From the NCBI GenBank assembly GCA_001566295.1, contig KQ964246.1, positions 3,658,001 to 3,722,000 of the forward strand: a stretch of DNA of 64,000 nucleotides, given 5' to 3'. Position 1 is the stretch's first letter. Every line of letters begins with the position of its first letter. This document shows positions 11,699-23,456 of the stretch, one piece after another. The notes under the pieces were generated by a model. It did no database searches and was not told where the DNA came from. It was given only the letters and a program-made list of their open reading frames with translations. The DNA comes from Microdochium bolleyi (taxonomy: Eukaryota; Ascomycota; Sordariomycetes; Xylariales; Microdochiaceae). The position numbers were made by a program, and so were the translations under genes.

Positions 11699-13564
11699 TT
11701 ACGGGCTCTTGAGCCTTGCCGCCTTGAAGCGACTCACTTTGCGCGGGCCGCCCTCTTCCTCACCGAGAGGCTGTGTCGGGCTCTCGTCCTCTTTCGTGAA
11801 GCCGCCCTGTCGGTGCACGAGCTTGTTGCGCATCTTGTAGTACTCTTCTGTCGCCTGCTGGTGCAGGAGCGTGGCGTCGAACTCGTCCGGCTCGACCACC
11901 TTGCTGCTGGGCTCGCGCTCGAGGATCGTGCTGGCGAGAGTCTGTCCCTCAGGGCCTGAGGGTGCGTATCTCGTCGTGTCCACTGGCTCTTCGGGTGCTA
12001 TGGGCGCACCGTTGGAGGCGAGAGGCAGGCTTGTGATGCCGGGGCCGGGTACTTGCGGCCCCCCGAGGGATTTCTTGAAGCGTGAGGGCTTCTTCGTTGG
12101 ATTCTGTGTCTTTGGGGCAGTGGCTGGGGCCTTCCGCTCTACAATATCGGACAGTGGGTCGATCAGAGCTTGTTGTTGTTGTGAAGATGCTGGCTCGGCA
12201 GTTGGCTTGGGTGTGGCAAGCTTGCTCTCGTCGGCGATATCCAGTTGCGGGGCGAAACGCACACCCTTTTTGGTCTGCGCAGCTTCATCCGTTGTGGGCG
12301 CGGAAGTCTGCTTGCTCTGTTCCACAGGAGCTTCCTCACGCTTTATGCTTATACGGCCGACACCTTCCATGCGATCGCTGTCGTCGTCGTGCTTAGTGTT
12401 GGCATTTGGAGCTGTCGTGCCAAAGGTGTGGCGGCTCATACGCTCCTTGAGCTCGAGCATCTGTCGTTTCCAGTCGTCTGTCACGACGCTCTTGGTAGAC
12501 CTTCCCCACTGATCTTCCTCGTCATCATCGTCTTCGTCATCATCCTCGTCGAGGCCATCCTCGTCCCAGTCGTCCTCGGTGTCGATTTCTGAGCCCTCCT
12601 CGAGCTGCAGCTCGGCCACGATGGGGGCCATCTCGTACATCATGGTCTCCCTGTTGTAGCGCAGCATGTCTTCACGCAGGTCGGCATCCTCGGGCGAGTC
12701 GTCTACCGGTATGACGGGGTCTTCTAAGGCTATCTGTTGCTCCTGCGCTTCTTGCAGGATGTCCTCTATCGTCCTGATGGGCGCGGGCCGGTTGATGTGC
12801 ACTTCGGGCTTTGTATCTTCGCTGAATGTCACGGACTTCTTGGATGTGGACTTCTCGGCTGTGGGCTTGTTCGGAACAGCAGGCTCTTCAGCTGCTGGCG
12901 CTGGCGCTGGCGCCGTGTCCTTTGACGGCACGGAAGCCGCCTTGTCTTGGCTCGATTGCGCTGCATTGTTCAAGGATCCTGATTGTTCCGCCTTGGGCGC
13001 ATTCTCGGTGCTCACGGCAGCGCGAATATCTTTCAACCCAGCCTTCTCCAGTGCTTCGAAGAGCTGGGCCTGGCTCTTTCCAGGCGTCCGCAGACTGTAC
13101 GAGATGACATTGTCGTCGTCGTCCAGCTGCTCAACGATCTCCGTCATCGGCAGCGCATCTTCATCGTCGTCAAGTCCTACGCCGTCCGGGTTCTCCGCCT
13201 GCGCAAGCTTCTCCCGGGCATCCTCGACCTTCCGGTTCAGCGTGTCGATGTTCTTGGCGACGTAGTCGAGCCGGTTAGTGAGGACGCTCAGGATCTGTTC
13301 GGCGCTCCTGGAGTCGTCCTTGCCGAAAATTTCGACGAGCTCCTTGTCGTCGATCAGCTCGCCCTCGTAGTCTAGCCGCGTGGTCGTGCGGTCCTCGCGC
13401 GTCGCGCCACCAGGCAGGAGCTTGACGTCCTCGCGCAGGGTCTCGTACTCCTCCTTCCACTGCCTCCAGAGGTTGACAGCATCTGTGAAGCGTTCTACTG
13501 TCTCCTCGAGACGTCGGCGCTCGCGCTCGAAGGCCGAAGGATCGTCTCCAGCGGCGGTCGACAT
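11699..13564 (-). CDS. BUD27: Unconventional prefoldin URI/Bud27-like protein
   Basis: A single exon encodes 621 residues from the ATG at 13564. Residues 10-125 form a prefoldin-alpha-like coiled coil (ERERRRLEETVERFTDAVNLW through AKNIDTLNRKVEDAREKL), containing LPGGATREDRTTTRLDYEG in the turn. The remainder is acidic and disordered, with an Asp/Glu-rich tract near residues 340-355. A C-terminal block (about 540-621; KKPSRFKKSL, then TILEREP, VSRFKAARLK) resembles the DUF3835 region of fungal Bud27. URI/Bud27 helps assemble nuclear RNA polymerases with Rpb5 and links to TOR signalling. The frame is open 65 codons further upstream, but the shorter start begins directly at the coiled coil. It diverges from the ABC transporter gene. 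Confidence 0.85.
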   Translation of the reverse strand: MSTAAGDDPSAFERERRRLEETVERFTDAVNLWRQWKEEYETLREDVKLLPGGATREDRTTTRLDYEGELIDDKELVEIFGKDDSRSAEQILSVLTNRLDYVAKNIDTLNRKVEDAREKLAQAENPDGVGLDDDEDALPMTEIVEQLDDDDNVISYSLRTPGKSQAQLFEALEKAGLKDIRAAVSTENAPKAEQSGSLNNAAQSSQDKAASVPSKDTAPAPAPAAEEPAVPNKPTAEKSTSKKSVTFSEDTKPEVHINRPAPIRTIEDILQEAQEQQIALEDPVIPVDDSPEDADLREDMLRYNRETMMYEMAPIVAELQLEEGSEIDTEDDWDEDGLDEDDDEDDDDEEDQWGRSTKSVVTDDWKRQMLELKERMSRHTFGTTAPNANTKHDDDSDRMEGVGRISIKREEAPVEQSKQTSAPTTDEAAQTKKGVRFAPQLDIADESKLATPKPTAEPASSQQQQALIDPLSDIVERKAPATAPKTQNPTKKPSRFKKSLGGPQVPGPGITSLPLASNGAPIAPEEPVDTTRYAPSGPEGQTLASTILEREPSSKVVEPDEFDATLLHQQATEEYYKMRNKLVHRQGGFTKEDESPTQPLGEEEGGPRKVSRFKAARLKSP

Positions 13565-14192
13565 GCTGGGGATTGCTGCCTGCTGTGAGGTTGAGTGGGG
13601 AGGGACGAAACCGTCAAGCTGTGTAGACACAAGAAAAAAAAGTTCTAGAAGCTTTGGACCCTCATGCGTCATGAGTGGGGCTCCCACGCCAGCAACTCTT
13701 AAAGTGGAACTCGAAAGCGGGATCATGCCGTCGAGACACTCGTATGGAGCATACGGCACTCTCGAATCTGAGCTCTTTTGTGTATGAAGACAGTGACCTT
13801 CACTCGTCGGGTGGTTCTGAAAGCATCGAAGTGCACCTCCGCTTGGCCTGGACTTATTGTTGACACTTCCAAGTCAAAGATGTTGAAACTCCGGAGCCAC
13901 ACGAAACACACAAGTGTTCAACTGCTGTCACCGAGCATGAGATAATCTGAAAGTAATGATTATTGAATCTTGTTGTCAGAATGCAAATCTTGGAAAAGCG
14001 ATTTGCCAATGACTCTCCGAGTTGCAAAGCTTACCTTTATCAACCAACAACCAACAGTGCTCCACTTTCGGCACTTCCTAAACATGCAGGACCTCCTCCC
14101 CGTGCCCCGTCTTACGAGGAGACGATGCGTCTTTCTGCTAATCTAGTGACTTTCATGCCCTTCTCCCACTCTTTCTACACTCGTCAGAACTG
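13565..14192. other. Divergent promoter region BUD27 / ABC transporter
   Basis: This 628-base region includes the open but probably non-coding upstream extension of the BUD27 frame and the transporter promoter. A short plus-strand frame at 13963-14193 ends just at the transporter start and shows no family resemblance. Confidence 0.5.
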
Positions 14193-17100
14193 ATGAGCCA
14201 GTGTAAAACTCAGAGTCTATCCGACATGATCCTCGCGTCAGAAGTTGTCGAGCATTTTCTTGATGCATTCTCGGTTGCGGCATCAACAGCCTTCATTGGC
14301 TTCAGTGCAGCCCGATTCAAGGAGCTAAGGCCCCGCTCAAACGTCGTCGAGGAGAAGACACAGGCTGTAGCCAAGGTGGTAAGAGCCGTGCACGATTCCC
14401 ACTATTGTAGTGCTCACATGTGTCCTGATCAGCGACTAACTGCTATGGGCAGGCTTTGACAGTCATTCTATTCATGATCGTGGTAAACGATTTACTACGA
14501 CAAATCACCAGCTTGCAAACTACTGATGCCTTCAGGGCTTTGGATTCTGTCGCGACGCCCATTGCCTCGAGCTTTCTGTGCGTCATATCATGGCTTGAAC
14601 ATAGGCGAAGCCATCGACCGTCAGATCTTGTAGCTGTATACATGTTCGCCTGCTTACTGCGGGATGCTCTCGTACTGTTCTTAGTCAAAGACAAAACGCA
14701 GGGCCATGCTGTACTTTTACTCCAACTGCTGCTTGAAGGGGCTCTCTTGGCCGTCGAAAGTCTCGGGAAATCGGCTTCGTACAAGGTCGTCCGCAAGCCT
14801 TCCCCCGAGGATGAAACCGGTCTTCTCAATAGGCTCTTGTTCTTCTGGGTCAACAAGGTCCTCCTCAAGGGATACGCAGCATTGTTGGAAGTGACTAGCC
14901 TGCCGCCGCTTGACCAGGACTTGCGGGCTGGGACCATACGCGGGCGTGTACTGCGAGCTTGGGGCGACCGAGGTAAATCAGCATCCCAATCTCCCTGTGT
15001 TTCGCTAGAATCAAGCTGATCGACACTTCTATCAGGACCATCAGGAGATGCCATGATGTTGCCGCGCATCTTGTTACAAGATCTCCGAACATCATTCTTT
15101 GCGGCCGTGCCCTGGAGGACTGTCCTGATTGTACTCAAATACATGCAGCCAATATTGATCAAGCAAGCCATAGAACTGGTCAATGATCAGATGTCGCATG
15201 ATTTGGAACTACAGGGCAGAGTGCTGATCGCTGGGGCAGCCATGGTGTATCTAGGCTTAGCTGTAAGTTTTGATCACAGGACCGTGACTATGATTCCAGG
15301 TGCCCGTAGTCCCTGACTCTTCGTCTTTTTCAGATCGCAACGGCGAGATACCACCAGTGCTTAAACAGACTGCGGGTCAGCACACGGTGTGCTTTGGCAG
15401 CCCTGATCGAGGACAAGATGATGCATTCCTGGGCAGAGTCTTCGCTCGAGGGTGTGGTACTCAGTCTCATCAGTAACGATATTGACGCTCTGGATTCGAT
15501 ATCGGAGTTGGTACATGAGACATGGGCACAGGCCCTTGAAGTATTTCTTGGTTTCTTTCTGTTGTGGCGAGAGGTCGGTTGGCTTTGGCCGGTGCCATTG
15601 GTCATGATCTTTGGTAAGCTTGCAACTTGCCGAATTTGAGGATATTAGGCGAAAAGATGGATATTGTGCTGATCGAATCTAGTGTGCTCAAGAGTCAGTC
15701 AGTACGTCGCCAGATCTATTCGCTCCAAGCAGGGGAGCTGGAATTCGGCTACACAAGACCGGCTATCCATGACTGCCTCCATGATCGCCAACATCAAGAG
15801 CATCAAGATGACGGGGCTTCAGCAGCCAGTGACCAACCACATCATGAAATTGAGAATCCGGGAGCTGAACATGGCCAGTAAGGTCCGCTGGATGATGGTC
15901 GCGTACAACGCATCCGCCAATGCACTAGGCATGTTCGCTCCGGTCGTCACGATTGTGCTGTTTGCTGTCCTGGCTAGATCACAGCACGGCACGAGGCTGG
16001 ACACTAAGACAGCCTTTACGGCTGCAGCCATCTTGGGCATGGTCACCCATCCCGCAAATATGGTCATGACTATTGTGCCTCGTATCGTGGCTTGCTTTGC
16101 AAGCTTTGAAAGAATCCAGGCGTTCTTGACACAGGAATGTCGCACAGATGGCAGGATCGTGTCTGGTAGGCATATCCTATCTCTTGAACTGGTGGACACA
16201 CTGCTTACCATAGACTAGACCAAGACCCGGAGCACGCCGTACTGATCACAGGTCTATGCATTGGTAGCAATGAGCCAGTTATCAGTGATCTTGGTCTGAG
16301 CGTGGAGCGTGGCTCAGTAGTGGCCATCATGGGCTCGACAGGAGCTGGCAAATCACTGCTGGCGAGGGCCGTCGTCGGCGAGGTTTCTACCCATACACTC
16401 AGCAGAATGTGGCTCTCGGAAAGCAAGGTTGCGTATTGCTCGCAGAATCCCTGGCTTCCCAACAGAAGTATTCGAGAGGTCATCACTCAGTACGGCACTG
16501 CTTCTCCTCTCACAGACACAGAAGGTAAATACCTGGAAGTGTTGAGAGCTTGCTGCCTCCTCGAGGACATTGCTTCGCTGCCATTAGGCGACAGCACCAC
16601 TGTTGGTAACGGTGGCATGAACCTGTCTGGTGGCCAACGGCAAAGAGTAGTAAGTGTTCCGTTAAGACTCTGTATTAAGATCGCTGAAATTCCTAATGCG
16701 TACTACAGGCGCTGGCTCGTGCTGCATTCTCACAATCTCGAATTGTGATTTTGGACGACCCTTTCAGTGCTCTCGACGGCAAAACAGAAGACATAGTCGT
16801 TTCAGGCTTATTTGGCCCCGAAGGTCTTTTTAAGAGAGACAAAACCACAGCGATCATAGTGAGCAATGCGAGTACGTTGTCGAATGGTATCAAGCCAACT
16901 TCTGGAACATGAACTGACCTCAACCATCAGCTCAGCACTTTCACTTGGCCAATAGAGTCTACACAATCAAGGCGGGCAAACTTGTATATCATGAAGGTTA
17001 TCACAGCGGCAATACTGACGGCAAGGCCAATGTCAAGACTGAAGACAATACCGTGGCCACTGCACACATTGCTCGCGACTCCGGCCGTTCCTCTCCACCA

Positions 17101-19313
17101 CGGGCAGACGTCGGGCATAGTCTTGTACCGCAGGGCGCGTCTCATATTGACGTGGTCAGTGATATTGCTCGGCAAGCAGGCGATGCTTCGCTCTATGGTA
17201 AGAACATTCGATGTTCGCGATCTGTGTGATGGAGCGCCCGCACTGACGTTCTTTAAACAGGTTTCTATATCAGAGCAGCGGGCTACACAAACTTCATATT
17301 TATGGCTTTATGCACAGCCATGTACTCATTCTTCATCACCTATCCACAGTACTGGCTTAAAACCTGGACCGAATCAACCCGGGACAATGATCTGGCTTAT
17401 ATTATTGGCTATGTGATACTGATACTGGCAGCATGGCTTACAACCAACGCGATGATGTGGTTAGTATCGTCTTATGCTCGAAGCCAAGACGATGAGATAC
17501 TTGCTGTACTGACATTTCAATAACCAGGTCCACTGTGATTCGTATTGCGCCTCATTCTGGCTACGTCCTTCACTCAAGGCTTTTAACGACCATTGTCGGG
17601 TGGGTTCTGAGAAAACATAGAAGTCCAATTTTGTACAACACTGATCGGTAACGGCAGAGCAACACTGTCGTATTTTTCAACAGTAGAAAGTGGTTCAATT
17701 TTGAATCGGTGAAGGCCCACGAACTGTAGAACACGCGAGGATTTATTATGCTGACGTCCTGCAGGTTCAGTCAGGATATTCATCTGGTGGACAAGCAGCT
17801 CCCCTCGGCTGTGTCTACCCTCGGAGTCCGTGAGTGATTGTTACAACAACAAGATGTTGATATCCTGCTCACCACTGCACAGAAATATTCAAGCTTGCCA
17901 TGCAAGCCATTCTACTATTCACTGCACAAAGGTTGCTCATGCTCACATTGCCGATATGCCTTCTGGTGGTCTATTTCGTCCAGAAATTGTACCTACGAAC
18001 ATCGAGACAGCTGCGCTTCTTAGAGCTCGAGTCAAGAGCTGGCGTCACGGCAGCATTCATGGAGACCATAGATGGTCTTTCGACGATTCGAGCATTCGGC
18101 GGCGCGGACGAGGCTACTGCCAACCATCTGCGGCAGATTGACAAGTCTCACAAGCCGTTGTATCTGTTGCTATGCCTCCAGAGGTGGTTGAACCTAGTTC
18201 TCGATCTACTAGTTGCGGGGATTGCAGTCAGCCTCATTGCTCTGGCGGTGTGGTTCAGAGATTCTTCGACAGGAGGGGAAATTGGCATGGCTCTGAACCT
18301 CGTCCTAGTAGCGAACACGACCCTACTGCGACTGGTCGAGTCCTGGACGAACCTCGAAATCTCGCTTGGTGCCATAGCGCGGCTGAAGACACTGGACACC
18401 GAAGTCCCTGTTGAGGGCTCGTCTTGCGGATCTTTAGCACCGCCAGACATATGGCCGTTGGCTGGATCGCTGCAGATCCATGGCCTCTCGGCCGGATACT
18501 GCCCCAACAGCTATGCACTTCGGAACATCACATTGTCTATGAAGCCTGGAACAAAGGTGGTCCTGTGTGGCCGTACTGGCAGGTAAGTCGGCCGCTCTAA
18601 CAGAGCTTCACCGTACCGGGTTGACGACTTCGTGTAGCGGCAAGAGCTCCTTGCTACTTGCTCTCCTGGGGCTCATCCATGCCAAGCAAGGCTCAATCAC
18701 AGTGGATGGCATCGACACTAGTCATCTCCCTAGGTCTGTCCTCCGCGAGCGATGCTTTGTTACAGTGCCGCAGGACGCTGTCCTGCTCGGCCAGGCATCT
18801 CTGCGATTCAATCTGGACCCAACAGAATCCCTATCGGACGAGACCTTATTCGCCGTGCTATCGAAAGTACGCATGCGAGAGCACTTTGTTTTGCAGGAGT
18901 ACGACACTGAGGTAGCTTCCACTACAGACCCGAGCAGGTCCGACGGCCTGCTGGAGCAGCCGCTGTCTGCGCTGCCAGCATTCTCAGTAGGCCAGGGACA
19001 GCTGCTTACCTTGGGACGTGCCTTGTTGCAGGTTCACAACGTCAACACTTCGGGGGCCAGACCCATCGTGCTGCTCGACGAGGCCACATCGTCGCTTGAC
19101 TCAGCTACGGAAGCACTTATCCTCGATATCGTGCACCAGGAGTTGACTTTGCAGGGTTTCACGGTGATAATGGTCGCACACAGGCTGAGCGCCGCGGCGG
19201 CGAACATGCGCGAGGAAGACGTGGTTGTGTGGATGCGTGATGGCGAGATTGAAAAGGTTGGTGGCAAGGACGCTCTGTACAATGAGGGACCTGTACGTGC
19301 AGAGATAGCATGA
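14193..19313 (+). CDS. ABC-C (MRP-type) multidrug transporter
   Basis: Fourteen exons give 1439 residues: 14193-14378, 14453-14972, 15036-15262, 15334-15613, 15683-16165, 16219-16649, 16709-16871, 16931-17197, 17261-17459, 17528-17599, 17658-17708, 17765-17829, 17883-18582, 18638-19313. The order is an N-terminal hydrophobic region, TMD1, NBD1, TMD2, NBD2, a full ABC-C exporter of conjugated or lipophilic compounds, expected in the plasma or vacuolar membrane. NBD1 has Walker A GSTGAGKS (604-611), signature LSGGQ and Walker B IVILDD (721-726). NBD2 has Walker A GRTGSGKS (1211-1218), an altered signature FSVGQ, Walker B IVLLDE and H-loop His1396. NBD1 has Asp at the catalytic base and Asn762 where the switch His normally sits. 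Substrate unknown. Exons of 51, 65 and 72 bases around 17.6 kb encode the conserved LNRFSQDIHLVDKQLP segment. Confidence 0.93.
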
Positions 19314-19770
19314 GTTCCCTGCCAGCTATAGAGTTTTCCATGATTACCTAGATATATCACAAGCATGATGCTTTGGGATACACCCGAACTCCAGACTGGC
19401 AGTTTGAGGCACTGAGCTGCCTTCGGGCATGGCCGCTGTTTGATGCGAGGGCTGACTAATCGGCGGCTGGAATGAATGGCCCGAGCTCCAGCCCACCGCC
19501 CGCCTCCGTCACAGGCTCGACAGGCAATCGCGGGCTGCGTCAACACCTGGCTGTGGGGCAGGCACGACAAGCTGCACCGAGCACACCACAGCTCACCCAA
19601 GCCACGATCACCTCGACTCGCGATTCCTGCCAGACGGATACATCTCGCCGCCGCCAGAGTCGACTACGACCAAATCCGAAGACCCACGCAACTCGTCGTC
19701 GACGATCCTACCGTCGCGCAGCCTTCCACGACCGCTCCCCTCGACAAACGCTCGCAGCCATCCCACCAAG
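19314..19770. other. Intergenic, ABC transporter 3' end and RPN11 promoter
   Basis: A 457-base spacer between two plus-strand genes. Only compositionally driven frames overlap the RPN11 leader. Confidence 0.5.
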
Positions 19771-20934
19771 ATGGACCGGCTCAACCGCATGCTCGCCGGC
19801 GCCGGCGGCATGGGCGGCCTCGGGGCTGCTCCTGGCACCGTGAGTTAGGCATTCGTCTGAGTTTGGAGGTGCTTTGCGCCGAAAATCTTATCAAAGTGCG
19901 GCTGCTAACCAGTCGTCGTGCTATGTAGGACAACTCAAATCTCATCGATAACTCAGAGACCGTCTACATCTCCTCCCTAGCGCTACTCAAGATGCTACGG
20001 CACGGCCGAGCCGGTGTGCCCATGGAGGTCATGGGTCTGATGCTGGGAGAGTTCGTCGATGACTTCACAGTGAGGGTCGTCGACGTCTTCGCCATGCCAC
20101 AGAGCGGAACCGGTGTCAGTGTCGAGGCGGTCGACCCCGTGTTCCAGCAGAAAATGATGGACATGTTGACACAGACAGGAAGGTATGTCTGAGATCGACT
20201 TGAGCGCCGTGCGCCGTACATAGCTGACGAGAGTCCTCGCTCGCCACAGGCCCGAGTCTGTAGTAGGATGGTACCACTCTCATCCTGGTTTCGGTTGCTG
20301 GCTGTCTTCAGTCGATATCAACACCCAGCAGTCATTCGAGCAGCTTACCCCCAGAGCCGTCGCTGTCGTCATTGATCCTATACAGTCCGTCAAGGGCAAG
20401 GTCGTTATCGATGCTTTCCGCCTGATCAACCCGCAGTCCCTGATGCTGGGCCAGGAACCCCGGCAGAGCACCTCCAACCTTGGTCACCTCAACAAGCCGT
20501 CCATACAAGCGCTCATCCACGGCCTTAACAGGCACTACTACTCGATCGGCATCAACTACCGCAAGACGGCGCTCGAGGAGAACATGCTTATGAACCTGCA
20601 CAAGCACGTCTGGACGGAGGCGCTCGAGATGAATGATTTCCGTCACGAGGGCTGCCAGAACAAGGACAAGTTCCAGCGATTAGTCACCCTCGCCGAGGGT
20701 TATGAGAAGCGGGTCAAGGAGGAGAATGAGTTGACCAAGGAGCAGCTCAAGACACGATACGTGGGCAAGCTGGATCCCAAGAAGCATTTGGAGGAGGTTG
20801 GCCAGCAGTTGATCGAGGACAACATTGTGTCCTTGTCAAGACAAATGATTGACAAGGAGGCCACGCTGCCGAAGAAGGACACCGCGGCAAACGGCCAAGC
20901 GAATGGCGACCACATGGAGGTGGAGGACGAATAA
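19771..20934 (+). CDS. RPN11: 26S proteasome deubiquitinase Rpn11
   Basis: Three exons (19771-19839, 19929-20182, 20250-20934) give 335 residues. Rpn11 is the zinc metalloprotease of the proteasome lid that removes ubiquitin chains from substrates as they are unfolded. The MPN+ domain includes Glu56 (PMEVMG) and the JAMM motif His117-Ser-His119 ... Ser127 ... Asp130 (HSHPGFGCWLSSVD), so all catalytic positions are present. The C-terminal region (MNLHKHVWTEALEMNDF, later RYVGKLDPKKHLEEV) is the helical part that assembles with Rpn8 and the lid. The second intron interrupts the codon just before the JAMM segment. The tail ends with an acidic MEVEDE. Length fits fungal Rpn11 with a small C-terminal extension. 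Confidence 0.98.
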
Positions 20935-22636
20935 GCTGCACGAGGCTCTGTAGACGGCAAGCGCTGCACAAAAACAATACTCACAATTGTGTCGGGATTC
21001 GGTGGGCTTTGTGCCTAGACAACCGTCAGAAGTCTAGGAAAGTCTTACGAATGACCGAGGCCCCGTAATGTTATGCTACAATTGACACAAGGCCAACCAT
21101 ACTGCACTGCATTACTATGTCCATTACTCCCAGGTGGCATGGCGCCTTGTGCTATACAAGTGTAGCGGAGAGAATCCTAAATGCAAAATACGCGCCGGCC
21201 GTTTCCTGCGGCTTTGGACTTCTATTCTATACGATTCAGTTAAAATGCTGGGTGCTCCTCGGCGACCTTGTAAAACAAACGAAGAGCCTATGAGGAGACT
21301 TGGGCCATTACCAAGCCAACATCCGCCCTCTCCTTCATATCCGAGCCAGAGAAGGTGATGGGTTGGTGGTCAAAGCTATTCAATCCGAGCAAACCGGACT
21401 AGTGATTACATGTATGCTTTGCCGTCAGTCAATCGCTTAACCTTTGCAGCACTCCCGAATAGAGCACGGGGAATGGCCGGCCAGGAATAGAAACACTCCC
21501 AGCGCCCAGGCTAATAATGGCTTAAGCCTGGAGTTTTCGGACCGGGGCCCCCATGCGCTTTCGCAAGGCTGTTGGAGCTTGGCCTGTTCTGTTTCTGGAT
21601 ATGTTGCCATTCGTGGCGATGCTTTGCAGGACTTGCAATCTCGGAACTGGCTCCATCGTGAATGCATTCCTCAGTAAAACAAAGGTGATGAGCCTTGTGT
21701 CAAGGCGATACGGCTGAATGCCGGCATCAGGAGCCAGCGATCTGGGTTTTCCTGAATCGGCTGTGCCCTGAGCCGGGGGATCCATCAGAACGCTTCGGTA
21801 ACACCAGTTTGTCGGGTTTCCAGAACACGGGCTCCGTGGTGCTACGCTGCCACAACGCCTCGTACTCGCCTTTGAATGCCATTTAACGGATTATTAGGTG
21901 GCCGGGCCTTGCCGTACTCGCAAAACACTTCCACGATCCTGGACACGTATATGCAGGCACGTGTATGCACCTGTAGTGCAACCGTGCAGCCATGCAAAGA
22001 GCCTAAAGACAGGTCTGAAAACCGACGTACGCATCTGTCCCTGTGCCACACCAGCAGATCCATGCTTGATGTTTTCGCCCCCATTCCTCGGCGGCCCATC
22101 TGCGCGCAGCGCTCATCAACGAGGTGTGGCCTGTAAGACACGCACAGTGAATTACCTAGTTGAGTTAACTGTTGTAACGGCGGCCCGGCATCGCGGACCC
22201 CTGTGACCTGTGCCTTGCCTGCCGAGAGCAATGGACGATCGGTGCCTTGCAGGGAGCGCGGCAGGCAGGGGGAAATTGGATGACGGGCTTTGCCAGAGGA
22301 CCAGCCCCATCTCGGGCTCCATTCCATGCCTTCCAACGGAGTTGGGAGAGTCAGGATCAGCACGGCTATGAGAACATAGTTGCATGCCTGCCTGCCTGTG
22401 TGAAGAATATCCCGAACAGGGAAGGGTTTCCTTGCATGGTTCTTTTGCCTTGTGCTCGGATGCTCAGATCTCTGAGTGCCTGATAATTCTTCTTGATCTC
22501 CTCTACTTTTGTCCTGCGTCGTCCCAAGGTCTCTTTCTCAGTCACATCTGATACTGTCACTTCCATATTATCATCCGACTTGGACCCAAAGTCAAGATAT
22601 ACAGCAAGACAGAACCAGAATAATCAACGAAACATA
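20935..22636. other. 1.7-kb intergenic region, RPN11 3' end to secreted-protein gene
   Basis: No frame here resembles a protein family. Short tandem motifs occur (CCTG repeats near 22385-22397) as well as a few CCAAT-like and CACGTG-like words. The region 22550-22636 is AT-rich and is the likely promoter and leader of the secreted-protein gene. Confidence 0.5.
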
Positions 22637-23322
22637 ATGCAGTTCTTCAGCATCCTCGCCCTGGCCGGCAGCGCCGCCGCCGCCGCTACCGCCGCCACTC
22701 ACAGCCCGAATCCCGCGACCGACTTCAGCTCAGGCACCGTGGGCGTGCTGTCCAAGTTCGACGACGAGTTGTTCACGATGAGCCGCATGCAGGTGATGGC
22801 TGTCAGCGCGGCGCGGGTCGCTGACGATGGCTCGTTCACGACCTGTCTGCCCGTCTACGGTGTAAGTCGACACCCCCCTCTAAGCCGAAGAAGCCCACAT
22901 TCTTGCAAAAACAAGACATACTGCGGGTGACTTTCAGCTTGCAGGATCACTGAAAGCTCGCTGGCTACTTTCCCACCAGCATGCCATGACTGACCACCTT
23001 GCAAACACAGGGCGCTAACGCGACCGACTGTAACATCGTCATCGACAACATCGCCGCCAACACCAACGACATCGGCGTCGCCCCCGGGTTCTGCCTCAAC
23101 TGGTGGTCGGGCACCTGCGCGGCCCGCGTGTGCGCCCGCGGCGACGACTTCGTCACGTTGACGGACCCGTACTACGAGAAGGCCAGCGTCATCGCGGGCC
23201 GCCTCCGCGGCGACCCTCTCAAGTTCTGCATCCCCGCACAAGAAAGTGCCGTTGTGAGCGACTGCCAAGATTACGCGGGCGACTGTGGCGTGTACAGATA
23301 CTACCTGCAGGTTCGTCGCTAA
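22637..23322 (+). CDS. Small secreted cysteine-rich protein, unknown function
   Basis: Two exons (22637-22861 and 23011-23322) give 178 residues; the 149-base intron is bounded by GTAAGT and ACACAG. A signal peptide is evident (MQFFSILALAGSAAAAATAA), with cleavage likely near residue 18-21. The rest has eight cysteines, an even number that could form four disulfides, mostly in exon 2 (DCNI, FCLN, TCAARVC, FCIP, DCQD, DCGV). There is no membrane anchor, GPI signal or recognisable catalytic motif. Small, secreted and Cys-rich matches what is called effector-like in plant-associated fungi, but it could equally be a structural wall or defence protein. The last seven codons contain a possible further donor (GTTCGT), so the C-terminus is slightly uncertain. 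It ends 133 bases from the converging GST gene. Confidence 0.75.
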
Positions 23323-23456
23323 AGGACAGGGGGGTTGCGAGCAGTCACAGAGGTTTAAATAGGTGTGATGTTGCTTTTGGTAGTGGTCATGTATAGATTC
23401 ATGAATACATACACCTCGTGCAGACATCTTCGAAGGATGACTCCAGAAACGGCCAT

